The position numbers and the translations under genes are program-made. Below, piece by piece: positions 28,301 to 43,300 of a stretch of DNA of 64,000 nucleotides (position 1 is the first letter of the stretch; the number at the start of each line of letters is the position of its first letter). Below the pieces are notes generated by a model, which saw nothing but the letters and a program-made list of their open reading frames with translations, searched no databases and was not told the DNA's origin. This stretch comes from Oxyruncus cristatus (Eukaryota; Chordata; Aves; Passeriformes; Cotingidae). The stretch is taken from the NCBI GenBank assembly GCA_013399855.1, contig VXAY01003847.1:188961-252960 (forward strand). The letters are read 5' to 3'.

Positions 28301-31300
28301 AATAAAACACCTTATTTGGTTTGGGATATGCATGCACTAACACTAAATGTGGGAGTTACTCATAAGCCAAGGGATGCCAGATTCCAATGTGCCTACTCAT
28401 TTCAGAACTAGCAGCAAACTCTGTAAGACTTCTTGAGAAACAAGGCACTGCTTCTAATTTTCTAACTTGAAAATCCATTTTTCAGATTTTACTACTAGAA
28501 ATGTCAGGCCAACAGCCTTACAACTATTCTCTTTGTATATATGCTAATGTTAACTTGTAGCTAGGTTGCTGCCATACCTGAAAGCAATACCTACACTTTT
28601 CTTTGAGGAGCAATGCTGGCAAAGACAGACTATGACTATGTACTCATATCGGTCTTAATATAACATTGTCTAAATATCGCATCTGTCCAGCTCACAGATC
28701 TGTGCCTTAACAGTGTAACCTGAATTTTGAAACTGCACACAAACAAAGAACACAAGAACACGATATTGTCATTCACAGCATATCAAGAAATGACACATTA
28801 TTCCACTGTGCCCCAATTTCTGTGTATCCATATACTAACAGCATGTTGGGACCAAAAAAAAAAAAATCTAACAGGCAGATTCAGAGCAAAATCCAAACTT
28901 CATGTGACCTCAAAGAAATATTTCAAGAGGACGGTAAAAGACAGATAAATGATTGAAATTTAATGCTTTTCCCATGTAAAAACCTTAGAAGTTATAAGTC
29001 AAACAAAAAGAAAACTCCAACTGCTGTTTTGCTTTTATAATAGAATAAAGAAAAAATACAAGTCAGCATTCAACTTTGTAAAAAGCTATCAAAATGGATG
29101 GGAAAAACCCCAAGTATTATCTGTACTTGTCAAATAAAAGGCAATGTCAAACTCCTAAATGTCAAATAGATATATCTATACATATATATTTAAAATAAAA
29201 ATGTGTCCTTGCCTTTTTGTTCTTTAACATAGCTCTCCTTACAGTTGTGCATGAGCTGCAGAATCCACTGATGTTGAGCACCAATGCACTGCCAAGCCGG
29301 GTCCCCAGGCGCATGAAGATCAGAAAGATATCTGTAAAACCCAGTCCAAAAATCACAGCTCTGACTTGACACACTGAAGGCCTCATTAAAACAGACCTAA
29401 GACGTACTAAGAAATACTTTTTTACATAGTTTTAAAAATTCAAGAATAGGTGTTAAGATATGCTCATACCCACTGCATTCTCCCTTCCTCATTAAGTGAG
29501 GCAAAATTCCACCAAAAAAACCTCATAGAAATAAACAAAATCATATATCATTAATATCATATTAATATGCATTTTGAGTTGTGCCTCTAGTAAAGTATGT
29601 GGGAAACCAAACTATTTATCTGCAAGGTTGCAGTTTAGTGTTTCATATTTCACTTGGAACCAGTGATGACATCTCAAGCACATAAAATATGGTATTTTTC
29701 TTCCTACTGTATATGTTCTGATTGTATCATCATGTAATCTTAACAAGTAATTACAGAAAGAATTAATTTCTGGCAGCTCATTAATTTTAGCACATCCATG
29801 CAACAAACAAATGTAAACCAAGCTCCTGGGTTGGCTTTGTTTGTTTTGGTCTGGTATTTTTATGTACACACATGGTCTGAAAAAAAAAATAGGAGGGGGG
29901 AGAGATAACAAAAAGCATTGGAGCTTCTAATTTGCAGAAGCAAATCACTGTCTGTCTTTAGGGAGAGGGGAGTATTAGAAGCCAGCCGCTGTGATTTCAA
30001 AGAGAACACAGAAGGAATATAGTCTAATGTATAGCACTCAAGACTATCTGACAACAGTACTTTCAAAAGAGTATTTTCAAAAACAGAGGTAGCTGCTCTA
30101 CTATTTAAGGCATTCCATTACATTCTGCATTAATGAGGTGCATAACAGATTAAAAAAATTCAAGAAGTTTAAGGTGAAGTATACTGATATATTACCTCAA
30201 GCAGTGCAGGGAATGTTTAACTCCCTCACAAAAGCTGTATTAACACAATAATACTTAATGTTACTTATGACTGTGTTGCAAAATTCTGTCTTTGACAACT
30301 GTCTGCAGTGCTTGAACAAAAAATAAACTGTTAAAGTAGGATTGGTTGGATGGATGAGAAAATTACACAACTAACCATTTTGACAGTGACATTTATCAAT
30401 TATGAGCTCAAGTCCTCCCTCAATGTTAAGAGTGACTTTAGTCTTCTCTTAGGCACCAAATAAAACAAAAAAATTATCACTGGTCTTGAAAGAAATATAC
30501 CTACTTGGCTGTTTAAGTGCTACTGTAAACTATTCCTGAACAGTATAAAATAATTAACAATGTAAATACCATAAGACAATGAGAGGAAAACATGAACTGA
30601 AGCTTAATTATAAACACTGAATATCTGAGGGAGAAAAATCACAGTATTTCAGGTCTTGCTCAGCCTTAGACTTCAGAGACATACAAAACAAATGTATCAA
30701 GGAATAAAAAAACATCATAAAAATAGCAGGGTTTATCCAAACAATTTTAAAATTAGGATTTTGTTACTTTCCTTTTAGCTGAAGTGCTCTGAAAAAAACT
30801 TATTTCACACCTTGCTTCCAGAAAATTTGCACTAGTATAGCCACCTTATCATATCTAGAGTAGTGAAACTAACTTAATCATTTTGTAGGCTGGGATTTTG
30901 TCAATTCATTAGAACTAAATTATTCCACATTCATTCACTCCCTGCTCTCCATCATTACATTGTTCTACACATGGAATACATTTGGTAGTTACATTTACAC
31001 AGTCTGTTTTAATGTAGGCTGGGATACTTCTAAAGATTCAGTACTTCAAGGTAAGGGGCTAGCAAAAAACTAAAAAACGACCAACCCAAAAAAGAAATGC
31101 ACAAAAAACCCAATCAAGAAACAAAAAACCCCTCACATAACATAAAGGGACCTAAGATACCAACACTGCACTTGGTCCTATGTGACTGGGCCTGGTGTGC
31201 ACACAAAACACTGAAGACCTCGTGCAAGTGTCAGAATTTTACAAATGCTTCCCACAAAGCACATTTAGTCCACATCTTTTAAGACAACCGAAAAAAGCAG

Positions 31301-34300
31301 TGAAGTTGTCAAGACACACTAGGAACCCTAGTAGCATTCCACACCTCAAAAGCTTTCTAAATAAAGCCATCAAATGTTCCAGAGCACTCTAAAGTTTGGC
31401 ACCAAGCACTGTAAGGTTCAAGTCTACCAGCAGAAGGTCCGTGCAACTTGTGTCAGTATCCCTACAACACACTTCGATATCAACTTAGTGAAAAACAGAA
31501 AATCTAGAAACATTAATGAAAACCGGGGAACCAGTTCATGTTCATGAAATATTAGGTAACTTCACTATTTAGCTTGAGCAGTAAAAGAGCCAAATTCGAA
31601 TGACAGCCTGGATTAAAATCTCCCTGTTATCTGACTCAGGATGAGTCCATTTCAACACCAGCCACGCTAAAGTGTAAGACAAGTGAATAAGGAATCTATT
31701 TTGAGGCACGCAAACGGCGAGGAATCATTTCAAACATAGTTTGCAATATGATGGTTTAGAGAAAGCAACAGAATCTAAATATGCCTTAAAGATTAAAAAA
31801 AAATTAAATTCAAATCTCAATTATGCTTCATTATTCTCATTCAAGAACTGTTTTTCAGTCATTCAATAAAAAAAGTAACATTCCATTGCCATTATTTATA
31901 TAATCATAAAATCTCAAAATACTCTACTTACAGCTTTAAAATTAGTATTTAAACCACAGTAAAACTACTCACTACCATATTTAGGAAACATTTAAATACA
32001 CATCTAACACCATATGTCTGATGAAGGCACCACTCAAATGATTACCTTATATAACGTTTCTGATCATGCAATGTTGATGGAGTTTCAAGCAGCTTATCCA
32101 ACAAAAGTTCACGTAAAGCTTCAATTCTGGTTTCAACTTCTGCATAATCTAGAAGTAGGGAGAGGAAACAAAACCAATGTGTCCTTCAGCAGTGCTATGA
32201 ACTGAAAATTACATTATTTTCCTAGGATATCAGACACTTCTGGAGTTAATGTGGAAATGGATGTAACTCCTTTTATAACAAGCCACATCTGAAAATTTTG
32301 AAAACATGACAGTTTCACAAAAACAGAAAATTAGACTTTCAAGGCTTTCAACAATATGCCAGTGAGAGATAAAAAAAGGTTACAGTAATTAAAATGTGAC
32401 TTTGGGTATGTCCAGTAATACCAAGCCTGAATAAATAAATAAAATTGGCTGTGATTTCATGTTGTGTGGTATACAATTCACTCTGAATACTTGCCAGAAA
32501 TACTGTGTAAATGGTTCCTATAAATCCATAATTTGTACAGATAGAAATCCATATCAAATCCACATAAAGCTCTTTAGTCTACTATGTGCTTTTTAGCCTA
32601 TAAGTTAGAAAAAACCACCAAACCCATTAAATAACAGAGTGCATATCTTACATTTTTTGAATACTTGGACCTCTGTCTTTCCAAAGAGGGACTTGGCTTT
32701 TTCATAGTCATTAATAACCACATCATAATCGCCCTTAAAAACAAAACCAAGAATTTATATTTGGAAAAAGACTAAATTCAACAGACTGCTTTCAGCAAAT
32801 AGAAAATTATTTTTAAAGGATTATACCTTCTGGATATTTCTTTCAATATTTAAGGGAAGATTGAAAAGAAATTTAAAACGCTGAAGAACATTAAGCGCGT
32901 TTCTTGTTGAATCGGCTTTGTCCTTGCGACCCAGCACTTCTTGAAATAAGGTATCTGCTGTGTTACTAGCTCCTGTTTCAAAAAGGATGACAATAAGAGA
33001 AAGTAGAGTAAGTAATCAGTTGAAATCACGAACAGATTTTCTTCATTTTAATGAGTTGTTCAAGTTTTTTTAGAGTAATTGAATAATTATTGCTGATTTT
33101 CATACTTTTTTGTTTAACTGTGTTAACATTTTACAACTGCTGAAATGCTATTTCAAAGGGAGCCACTTAGCATTTTAATGTGGTAAGACCCCTGTGCAAT
33201 TAAAAACAATCACTCTTTCCTATTTCAAATGCTTAGCTTTTGCTGCAGATATTTTATAGTTTGCCTTGGCTCCAGATGTATATTTTATAACCAAATTATG
33301 CATCTCAGGATATGGAAAAAGCAATAGAAAGTTTTATTTTTAAAAAAAATATAATTAAATTATGATACTAACTATCATAGCTTTAAAAGCTATGACCAGG
33401 TTTTGCAAATAATTTTTCTGTGCTTTCAAATCAAGTCTTAAAAGTTATTAGCAATATTTAAGTGAGTCACTAAAAAGTACCAATGATTAAGACAAGGACA
33501 ATGTCACAGCTGAAAAAAGTCTAACTAGCTGGTCACTGTAACAGAATTGTCTTCACATTGCATTAAAAGTCTTACTGGTTTCATCACACACAGGATCAAG
33601 CCTTGGTCAACAATTTCATGCACGCAAGTCTCTATACTATCTGCAGATACTCTTCAATAAATACATTAAATATAGCCCTAAACCCTTTTCTATCCAAACT
33701 AAAAAGCATTCTCTCTTCCAATGGAGATTATTTTCTAACACAGAATATTTGCATTTTTCAACTTGTGACTTACTTTTAATTAACAAAAACCCCAAAGTGG
33801 AACTGTTTTAGCCTTTTTGATCGTTGCGTGTAGAAGTTTCTACATTATCTGGTCTAGTGACTATACTTTAAGCAAAGATGAAAAAAATTACATCAGTCTC
33901 GCTGGGTGGCTTGCATGCCATTTTCTGTAGTCAACACTGTGGGTGGCCCGCTCATGTTAAAAGTAGTCTTTGTAAAATAATTGTTATATCTAAATAATGT
34001 TTAAACTTTGTTGAAATTTTGAAGCCTTGATGTAAAAAAAGTTTTGTCAGGACAGCTATTTCTACCGCATACTATTCAGCATAGAATACTTTAATCCATT
34101 AAGGAGAAATGCACAATGAAAACAGCTAGCTGGACATTTAAATACAGACCACTGGTAAAGTATGATTTTTCTCAAGGTTATAAAAAACGCTTGTTTTGTA
34201 AATCCTTCCAGTAAGTTAACATTTGCTTTGTCTGAATTCACATGTTTCTCGTGCTTTCTTTTAACAGCCCAGAAGCAATGTACTGTACCCGGGAACTGTT

Positions 34301-37300
34301 GTTGTTGTTGGTTTTTTTTTTTTTTTTTTTTTTAATTCAATGCAAACCTTTTTAAAAGGTAATTGACAACTGCAGGAAGAGCACAGTGATTTTTATCTTC
34401 ATCTCTTTATGAAATATTTTGCTGTATAAATCCTTGATAAGGTAAATGATTTTACTTTTTTTTTTCTTCCTAAGGGTACTTGTTCTGTTTTACAAAGAAA
34501 TTGAAATATATCAAATTACTTATTGATGTCTTAATGAAATTCAATACTTCATGCAAATCTATCTTTTTAGAATTGAAATATTGTAAAACTTCTGTCCTCC
34601 CCATCCATCCAAATCCTATCAACATTAACAATCTTTATATCTTCATTACTGATGAACAATCCAAACCTAAACAACTCATGGATAAAGTTTTAGGTCTTAT
34701 ATTGACTACCTATGTTTTCAAAACAAATGATTCATCTACAGTGCATGAATCTTTTTACTTCAAAATAAATCCAACAGCTGTCTGTCACAGAGCCTGACAA
34801 AAACATCACATAATGAAATTTGACTGATCTCCTTTAATGTGCAATTCTTCACTAAATTCATTATATGACACCACATGTTTTAAATAACATATTTAACAGC
34901 TCGTCTAGCAATTAAATTTTGCAAAAACTCTAAACACCTATAACACCAAATCGTGCTTCTACTACCCCATGCCACTTCAGTTCAGTAATTTGGCACCCTC
35001 TTAACGTACATTCAGATGCTGTGGAAAACACCCTTATTTTTAGGCGTTTGTAACCAAGCTCACACAACACCAACTGTCTCATCCAAAAATGCACATATAA
35101 TCCATAAAATGTAAAATTCGACTAAGGAATTGAAGTCATGTTTGAAAGCAGGCCCTGCTACTCATGGATTATGGAAGCTTTTCAATGGTCAGACAAGAAA
35201 CAAAGCTTTGATCCCAAACTACTTTGCATAATGTTATTTACTCTTTTTAAATCCTTGTATTCCTACTTCCCTGCCTCCCACTCATCATGACTTGCAAAGT
35301 ATCATGAGGAAAAGCAGCCAATTCTTTTCATAGCAGAGCCAAACTTAAAACCACTCTGAAGTGTCTGGCACAAGTTCCTCTACAGATCCGTTCTTCTACA
35401 GATCCAGCTTAAAAAGACAGTCTGCATTGTCTACACAAGGAGTTCAGCCACCATTTATCAAATGAAACAGTAATTATACATTACAGGTAAATTTGTCTCA
35501 TATAGGAAAAGATCACAGACCAACATTTTTGCTTTTTTATTTAAAATCTTTCACACAATTTTGTACGAGGGAAAGCGCTCTCCAAGGAATCTGTGCTTGG
35601 TGCATGACATGGCATAAATACAGAGCACTGAGAATAGCACTGGAAAATTTCAGCAAATGCTTCTTTCTTCTACCCTAGATGTACCAAATATTCTGCACAC
35701 AGACAGACGCTGTAGTCTTTATATAGTGGTGTGGCATTTTTTTGTGGTGTTTTTTGGTCATTTTAATTAATTTTTGGTTTTTGGGCTTTTTTTTTGTTCC
35801 AGAAAAAAAAAATGAGGCAATAACAAAGTTCAAACTACACCTTTATTGGGAGCATTAATGAATCTCTACTGAAATGAGCTAGAGCTGTTCACAAAACCCT
35901 CTGCTTTCTTTGTGCTCCCCACACAAACACACATACAGTCACTGCTTTCTTCATACAAGACAAGAAAAACAGTGAACTTCCATGTCACTTTCTTGATTTC
36001 ATAAAACACACTCAGATTTTGCAACACTGAGTCAGCTATCTGCATGTCATTCCTGCTTATTGATACAGCACTAAGGGAAACATCCCTTCCTCTGTGAAAA
36101 AAATCACAATGAAACAAAGTAAAATTATCTTGGCAGAAGTCCCAGAATGAAAAAAAAAAGAAAGTAACTTTTTTGATCTGATGAAACACATACCGAACTG
36201 CAGCAAATTCAAGCCATCTCTCTCAATGCAACCTTAGAGCTAACGCAGAAAAACAGAAAAGAAAGAACTGACAGCTTTTCGAGGTTTCTAGAAATAATGC
36301 TCATGCCAAATAGTCTAAATGCCAACACACTAAGTGGAAACGATCCTGTTAATAGACCTTGTTATTGCAAACAGTTTATATTTGGGTTTTTTTTCTGCTT
36401 TTACTCGAACTTCTTACAATCCTGGTACTTAGCTGTGCTCATCCTTCTACAGTTCTGTCTATCCACATAGTTCCTCTGTTTTCTTTGTCCGATACCACCA
36501 AAATTAAAGTAAATGATTTAGCACAACTTTACTTTGCTATTTATTCTGTTATCACAAACACTGGCGAAAGTCATGGGAAGAGATGTTACTTATTTCGAAA
36601 GGTATATTTTTATCACACCCTAAACCCACTACCATCAAACAGGGAAGGGCATGAGAGGCTGTACTGTTTTCTACTTTCTACCATATTCCTAGGAATATGT
36701 TAAAGCTTGTTAGAAAGTCCAAAATCCATAAATAGTTGCTGCTGGAAGGACAAAACTTACTGTTCAGTACATTCTCCAGTTTTTGCGTCATGGATCCTTC
36801 TACTTTTTCCGTTCCATCTGCTTCCAGTTTTTGATGGATTGCTGGAATAAAGTGTCTAGTTAAAATGCAGAACATTTTAATAGGTGGGAATACATTACAT
36901 CAAAGTGACACTTCTAAACATTTTTAAAATTAAAAATAAAGTGTTATTTTTCTTTTTAGACATAAAAAAATACAAACATGCTTCATAGTAGCAGAGACTA
37001 GTGGAGAACAGGGCTTAGAGCCAGACACTGCAGAATTTTAACCATTACTTCGACACAGACTTCCTATATCGTCTTGAACAAGACAGTAACGCTCAAGGAA
37101 AAAGAAAAACATGTGGACAGAATAATCTATTAGCTATTATAATCTAAATTAGCTATCTTGTAGTACTAATACAAATTAATATTTTGAAAAGTAGGTATCG
37201 TTTAAGCACAAAGTACTTTGCTTTCTAAATCACTGATCTCACCAAAAAGAAATTACCAATAATTAAAAGGGTAGAAAGCGAGTCATGGGGAATTTGGATG

Positions 37301-40300
37301 ATCCCAAAATCAACTGCTAGAACATGCCCCCTTCAGTTGTTTTCATCTATAAAAAGGCATTCTCAAAACACACAGTTTAAGAGTTGCTTGGAGCATTAAC
37401 CATTACACAGAAACACTGATACTCTTGCTCAAAACAACATGAAAATGGAAGTTGCTGTATTTTTTTAAGATGCTATTTTTCTACTGTCCTAAAATGATAA
37501 AATCCTCAATTATTACTTCTATGTGGTATTACTAATGGATGTGAAAATGCATAGTATCAGCAGTAATTTGTTCTATTATAATTTCCTTTTTAGAAGGGGG
37601 GAGATTTACCAGCACAACCTGATGATACTATATTACTCTGAATATTTGAACAATGAATGCAGTGTAGGTAGTCCTTTCTTCTACTTCCCCCCTCTTACAG
37701 CCTTCCTCCCCTCTTCTCTTCCTCTCTGTTCAATACAGCTGACCTAAACCAGTATTTGGGTTTTTTTAAAGTAATATCCCTGTATATATGGAGCATATAT
37801 AAAACAATTATTTAAAAATATGATTTTCCTTTAAAATTTTTAATCTGTTAACATTTGTAAAATTTGCTCTGTGAAATAGCCATCAGCTCCTATTGCTTTA
37901 GATAAATTTGAGGCTTAAAAACCTCCTACTGCTTTCTGATGGTTCTCAGTAGAATGGAGTGAAGCTAAGCTATCCTTGAAAAGAGCAATACCCAGTGCTT
38001 TGAAGAAAGCAAATAATGATATATTTTAGTTCAAAACACAAATACAGTTTTGAAACCAGTCTCCCAATTGCCTCAGCTTATCTTGCTCTGGTTTGCATGG
38101 CCAAGCAACCTGAGCCCCTCCATTGGATTCTTTTAAGACGAAACAACACTAGAAGATGCACTCCATGACTATACCTAATGTGCTGTAAGAGACACCTGGA
38201 ATTCAATCCACCAGGTGGTACTTGAACTAGTCTGAAATATTACCCTAAACTGCACATAAAAAGCCTATAGAGACACCACTGCCAACTGATTTCCCCTACA
38301 GCGCCATCCCTACATGCCCTTGCCATGTAGACACAAATTAAGAACAACCGAACAAGGACAGAAACTACCTTTAGTAAAGGTAGCCCTGTGGCCTCAGTCC
38401 TGCTGCAAGAAGTGAGATAGCTGGCTATTCTGAAACATGATGGCCCTTGATATTCTCCAGCCTCTATCAAAAGGAGAAATTTTCACTGGATGAGATGGGA
38501 AAGATAGGTGAGGAATGGGAGTGTGTGATTAAAAAAAAAAAAAAATATAAAAAGGGAGAGAAAGTTACATTATTCTCAGACATATGAATTTGACCCTTAA
38601 ATCCCTTGATCCTACACAAAGAATTCCAGGAAGCCTTGCTTTCTCGAAAATGCAAGAGCAACTCATTATTTCTGTTCTTAAAGTCAACAGAGGGGAAAAA
38701 AATAACTCTAATTTAGGACAAACTGTAAAGGTCTAGACCTACCTAAATTACTCTGTTTACACACAATAAATTTGTTCTATTTCCTTCTATATGTTAATGT
38801 GCTCTGTGTACTGAAATTATTTTTATTAATAATAAACAGATTTAGCAATAATGCATTCACTGTATTCCAAAGCTGAGTTATAAAAAAGTCGAAAGTTTTC
38901 AGAAAAAAAATGTTATGTTTTATCAGAAAGCCTAAGATTATTTTGTATGCATCAAATGATTTTTAAAAAGCTATGTGTATGTTCTTTCCCTGGGGACCAG
39001 ACAAAAAGTCTTTGAGTCAGAAGCTTAGACAAGCAAAACTGTATGGAGTCAAGGAAAGTAGGTGTAAACCTAATCTGGTTGAAAGCACCTAGAAATATTT
39101 AAGTTATTTTTTCCTCTAAAACCATCTAACAGAGGAATGATATGTTTGGGACAACCCCTGTACGCCTGCACCCACGTGCTTCCTTTTGCTCGATCTAGCA
39201 ATCACACAACTGCAGGGCAGCTGCAGTGAGATGATTTGGTAGAAAACTAACTCACTAAGGAAGAAATGTTTCTTTACTGATCAGTGAGCCTGTATAAAGC
39301 TTGCCCCAATTGCAGCACTGCAGTATAAAGAAAGAGGGAAAAAAAGCACAAGGGCAAGTGGAAAGCCAGCCTAATTCTTCTCACAGTATCCAGTACTTCA
39401 GAATACCTTCAAAGCAGCTTTGTACCCTCTACTCATCACTGGCTGCTGTAAGAGCAAGGAGAAAATTTTAGGTCTTTAAAGCCTTGAAGCAAAGGATGGA
39501 TGGGATTTTTTCTTGAATTGCCAGTTACCCTGAATTTATCCGACACAAACTACACAAGTTGGAAGAGCAGTTGGAAACCTAGGAGAATCTGCTCCTCATT
39601 TGTGAGGAGCATTACTGTAAGAAGCATACAATAAATACAGACGAGGAAAGGCTAGGTCTAGATGCCTCAACTAGGGCCAGAAAATTAACTGCATTTTGTA
39701 TCATCTTTGTCAACACGTGTTCAAGTTTCCCAATACTTAAAGGCTTTCATACTTCACAGCTGCAGTGAGATACTAACTAATAACAGTGAAGAGACTAAGT
39801 TCAGAGCTCACAATCTCTAAGCTGTGACTAAATACACCAGAACACATGTAAAGTTAAATCTGGCAAATAAGCCACAATATAGGCACTGCAGTAAAATTAA
39901 CCGCAATTAATTCATTGCTACTTGTGTTGAAAACAATTTTATTTAATCTAAGGAAGGATATGAGTTTTTTTCTAGATTTATGGCAACTATAAATCTAAAA
40001 AATTAAACCATACTTCTCAGGTTCATGCAGCCTTTTGACTTGCAAATTTCATTCTTGCATTACTCATCAGACATTTTTAAAACATATTTCGAGATAGTAT
40101 TAGTATTCTCCAAACTTTCTCAGTCTAACTCAGCTCAAAGCAACAGAGATGCAAGTTTTCTACCATTTTCTGACTGAAAGATGGCATTTGATATACCTGA
40201 AAAGCTTATCCATTTCCGCAGAAATGTTGTTAAAGGAAAATAATAAATCACACCCTTTTAATCAGATGCAGAAAACAGGAGGGGGAAAAAATACAAAACG

Positions 40301-43300
40301 TGAAAGACCGACTCAGCAAAGTATTTCTGAAGATCTGATACAGTAATTGTCAAGAACCTGGCACCAAAGCACAGTAATGGAGGAACGAAGAACGTGTGTT
40401 AACACGTTGCCAGGATTCATGTCCAATGCATGAAGAGAAATGCCTTTGGTTTCCTTTATTAAAAGATCAATGATTTTCTGTAATTTGAACAAGGTGTAAG
40501 AAAGTTATTGATGAGGACAGTACCCCTATGTAGGGTAAAAACTCTGAATGGATTCAACAGGAATGCATTGCTGTATATAATGAGCAAAGCAATATATAAA
40601 GACAGCATGCCATGAACAGAGCCATCGTTACATTATCAAAACCTTAAAAACAAAAAAAGGTTTCCTATGGCCCCTAGCCAGTAGTGCTGAGTTTAGTTTG
40701 GTTTGGTCATCCCTTCAGTTTTGGTTTTGTTTTGGTAAACATTATTAATCCAAGCAAAAATTACAAAAAACCTGAAGTAAATGTAGTATTGTCTTTAATT
40801 GCCTTTATGTGTTTTGTTTCTCTAGCATTTACTTCTTCAAGCTTGCTTACTCAACACAGTGACAAAAATTAAAGAAAATGGACAAACTTAAGATGATAAT
40901 TGAAGGCAATTAAAGGACAGTGCTCGGAGGGGAGGTTTTATAAAAATAAGAGAGCAAAACTTTTAGTCTAACAACATTGTTCTCACATGGGCTTATATTT
41001 AAGCAAGTCTGATATCTCCAGGCAAATGTCTCAGAAATAGACAGGAAAACATGGTTTATTATTCTGCCTATGGATCCAATAAAAATTCTGGGACTGGACC
41101 CATGCCCTTATCAGAACACTTTAAAATTAAAGAGTATAGTATATGCTATTCTCTTTTTACTGACACAGTGCTAATTTCCGGGATCTGTCAAAGCTAATGG
41201 TAGAAACAAAAGCAGCTTTTAAATATTGCATGCATTTAAAAAGTGGTATGGAAATCAAAATGGAACAATGTATCACACAATTAAGCTGGTGTTATGGTTT
41301 GAAGGTTAAGTCTGGCTCAAATGTAATTACAGGTAACTTTTGGCAGCTATAAGCAATAAGCTGCCATACTGCATCCATTTTGATAAATTCCTCTAGTAAC
41401 TAGCTCTCATCTCTAAAACAATTACTGATTTCAAAGAATATGAGAAGTCAGCAAAAAAGCAGGTACAAGCTTGGCACAGAATTTTCACTATGGACTGTGA
41501 CAACTGCTGTTTCACACTTTTTCAAATCAGATCTCTTGCTTGAAACAAAAAACACCCCCTAGACAATGCCATGCCAGAACCTGCATGAAAGGCTAGTTTG
41601 AGCCTATTATCAACCAAGATCACACAACTTTAGCTTTTATAGAGTTGCATTAAAATAAAAATTGGTTTGCTACAGAAATTGATCATAGGCCTTGCATGAA
41701 AAGGAAGCACTCACCTAAGACTAAACTACCTACCACCATTTACATACTTTACTGGCACTCCTTTGTCAGGTCATCTCTCTCTCAGAATACATTTCTCATT
41801 TCAATGCCCTCCCTTGTTATGTAGTGCTGCAAGATCAGAACACAAGTTTTCAGCAAACAAACTTAATTTAATTTAGCCTGCCTATTTTTTCATTGTGCAT
41901 ACATGAGTAGGCCAATAAATGTAAGGACAAAATATGAAGTAATCATAGTGCTTATCCTTCTCGTTCAGCTTTGGTCTGTAAGTGTAGCACAGAGCCAACT
42001 CAAGTCTTCAGACAGGAGCATCCTCTCGGAAAGCTAGATAGTGAGTTGAGAGCACATCAGATACCGGTTCATGACTACTTGGAGGCATGATCTTAATCTG
42101 AAATAATCTCACTTGCACCCACTGCGGAGCACATACATGCACTGGAACTGCTATTCTGAAGTGACTGATATGCCCTTAGATACATGGGTGACACATGCAG
42201 CATCTTAGTTTACCTTTGTGAGCTTGTTTCCATGGCCCTGTTCTTTCTTAACCTCTATGAATGACTACATTTAAATTCACTACCTGTAATAGCTAGACTG
42301 TTCTTACGCTGCAAAGACAATACTCTGTGTCTCTTGAAGTGGGATGAGAAAGACAACATTAATAGATGCACACCACTTCAAAATTAGTCACTGGGCTAGT
42401 TTGCAAGCAGAATCACTAATGAAAAATTGGCTCTATATACTCCCTTTAAATTCAAACATGACAAATCTCCTTCTCCTTCTGACAAAAGTCAGAATCGAAA
42501 GGACATTTATATGACAGACGAGCATCAGTTTTTAGCTTCTCAACTTCCCACTCTGACTCCGAATTTAATAGAGATCAGGTGATTTCTTTTGTTTTAGTTT
42601 CAGAGAAAATTAATTTAACAGGCATAATGGCAACAGCATAGGCTAATTCAGACTGAATCTGATCCTGGATTGTTAATGTGCTCATCCTAGAATGAGCCTT
42701 AGGGGATGAAAATACTCTATAGGATGGAAAAAAAAAAAATCAAAACCCCAAGCATCAACCAGATATAGGATCGTTTCAGCCAGGTAAACATTATCCTAGC
42801 TTATGTATTAAGTAAGGCAGTAGACAAAAGGCCAACTATAGTCCAAATTGCCCATCATACAGATATTCCCATAGGCCACACATCTGAACAGAATTGGGAA
42901 AAAGAAAAAAGGAACAGTGCTGTAATAGCCAGCAGTGCTTCTTTCCTACAGATTTCTTTCTGAAAATCATGTAAAATGTGTTTGCAGTTGTATTTGCACA
43001 AGAACTGTTGCCATGGCAAACTAGAGACTCAAATCTAAACCTCAACCTTGTTCAAGATATCCATGTTTTGAAGACAATTTTACTTGCCAAGACAACTGTC
43101 ATGTTTTTGCCTAAGTGAACGACTGAAGTAGTCATTTCCCAGCTTTTTTACTTTCACTTAAATAAGAAGAAACCGCGGCCTAAGAGCAAAGAGCATTTCT
43201 AAAAAATTATATTCAAAGAAAATTAATTTGCCAACTTTCCAAACACCTCTGTGTGGGACATGACTTGCTCATGACAATAAATCATGGCTGAACTACAAAC

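Larger units (their letters stand above)
17643..29212 (-). other. EXOC2 intron I-J (11,570 bp), GC-AG type
   Basis: This is the longest intron in the window. Its donor is gcaagg at the exon I end and its acceptor is atccccag before exon J. It contains a CR1 fragment (18522-18790), a GC-richer block (22030-22245), and A or T runs at about 21040-21053, 21919-21936 and 23155-23168. The rest is AT-rich and unassigned, with no second gene visible. Confidence 0.85.

Noticed and set aside
34298..34333. Poly-T run as the tail of a processed pseudogene on the minus strand
   Set aside because: The sequence on the gene-body side (above 34334) contains no recognisable coding or SINE/LINE sequence, and no target-site duplication was found.
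36359..36703. 114-codon plus-strand open frame with a hydrophobic start
   Set aside because: The hydrophobic start comes from T-rich low-complexity sequence. The rest shows no family motif.
38208..38220. CCACCAGGTGGTA as a second CTCF site
   Set aside because: It deviates at the conserved GGC core (GGT). It also reads as a plain E-box type near-palindrome, which is common by chance.
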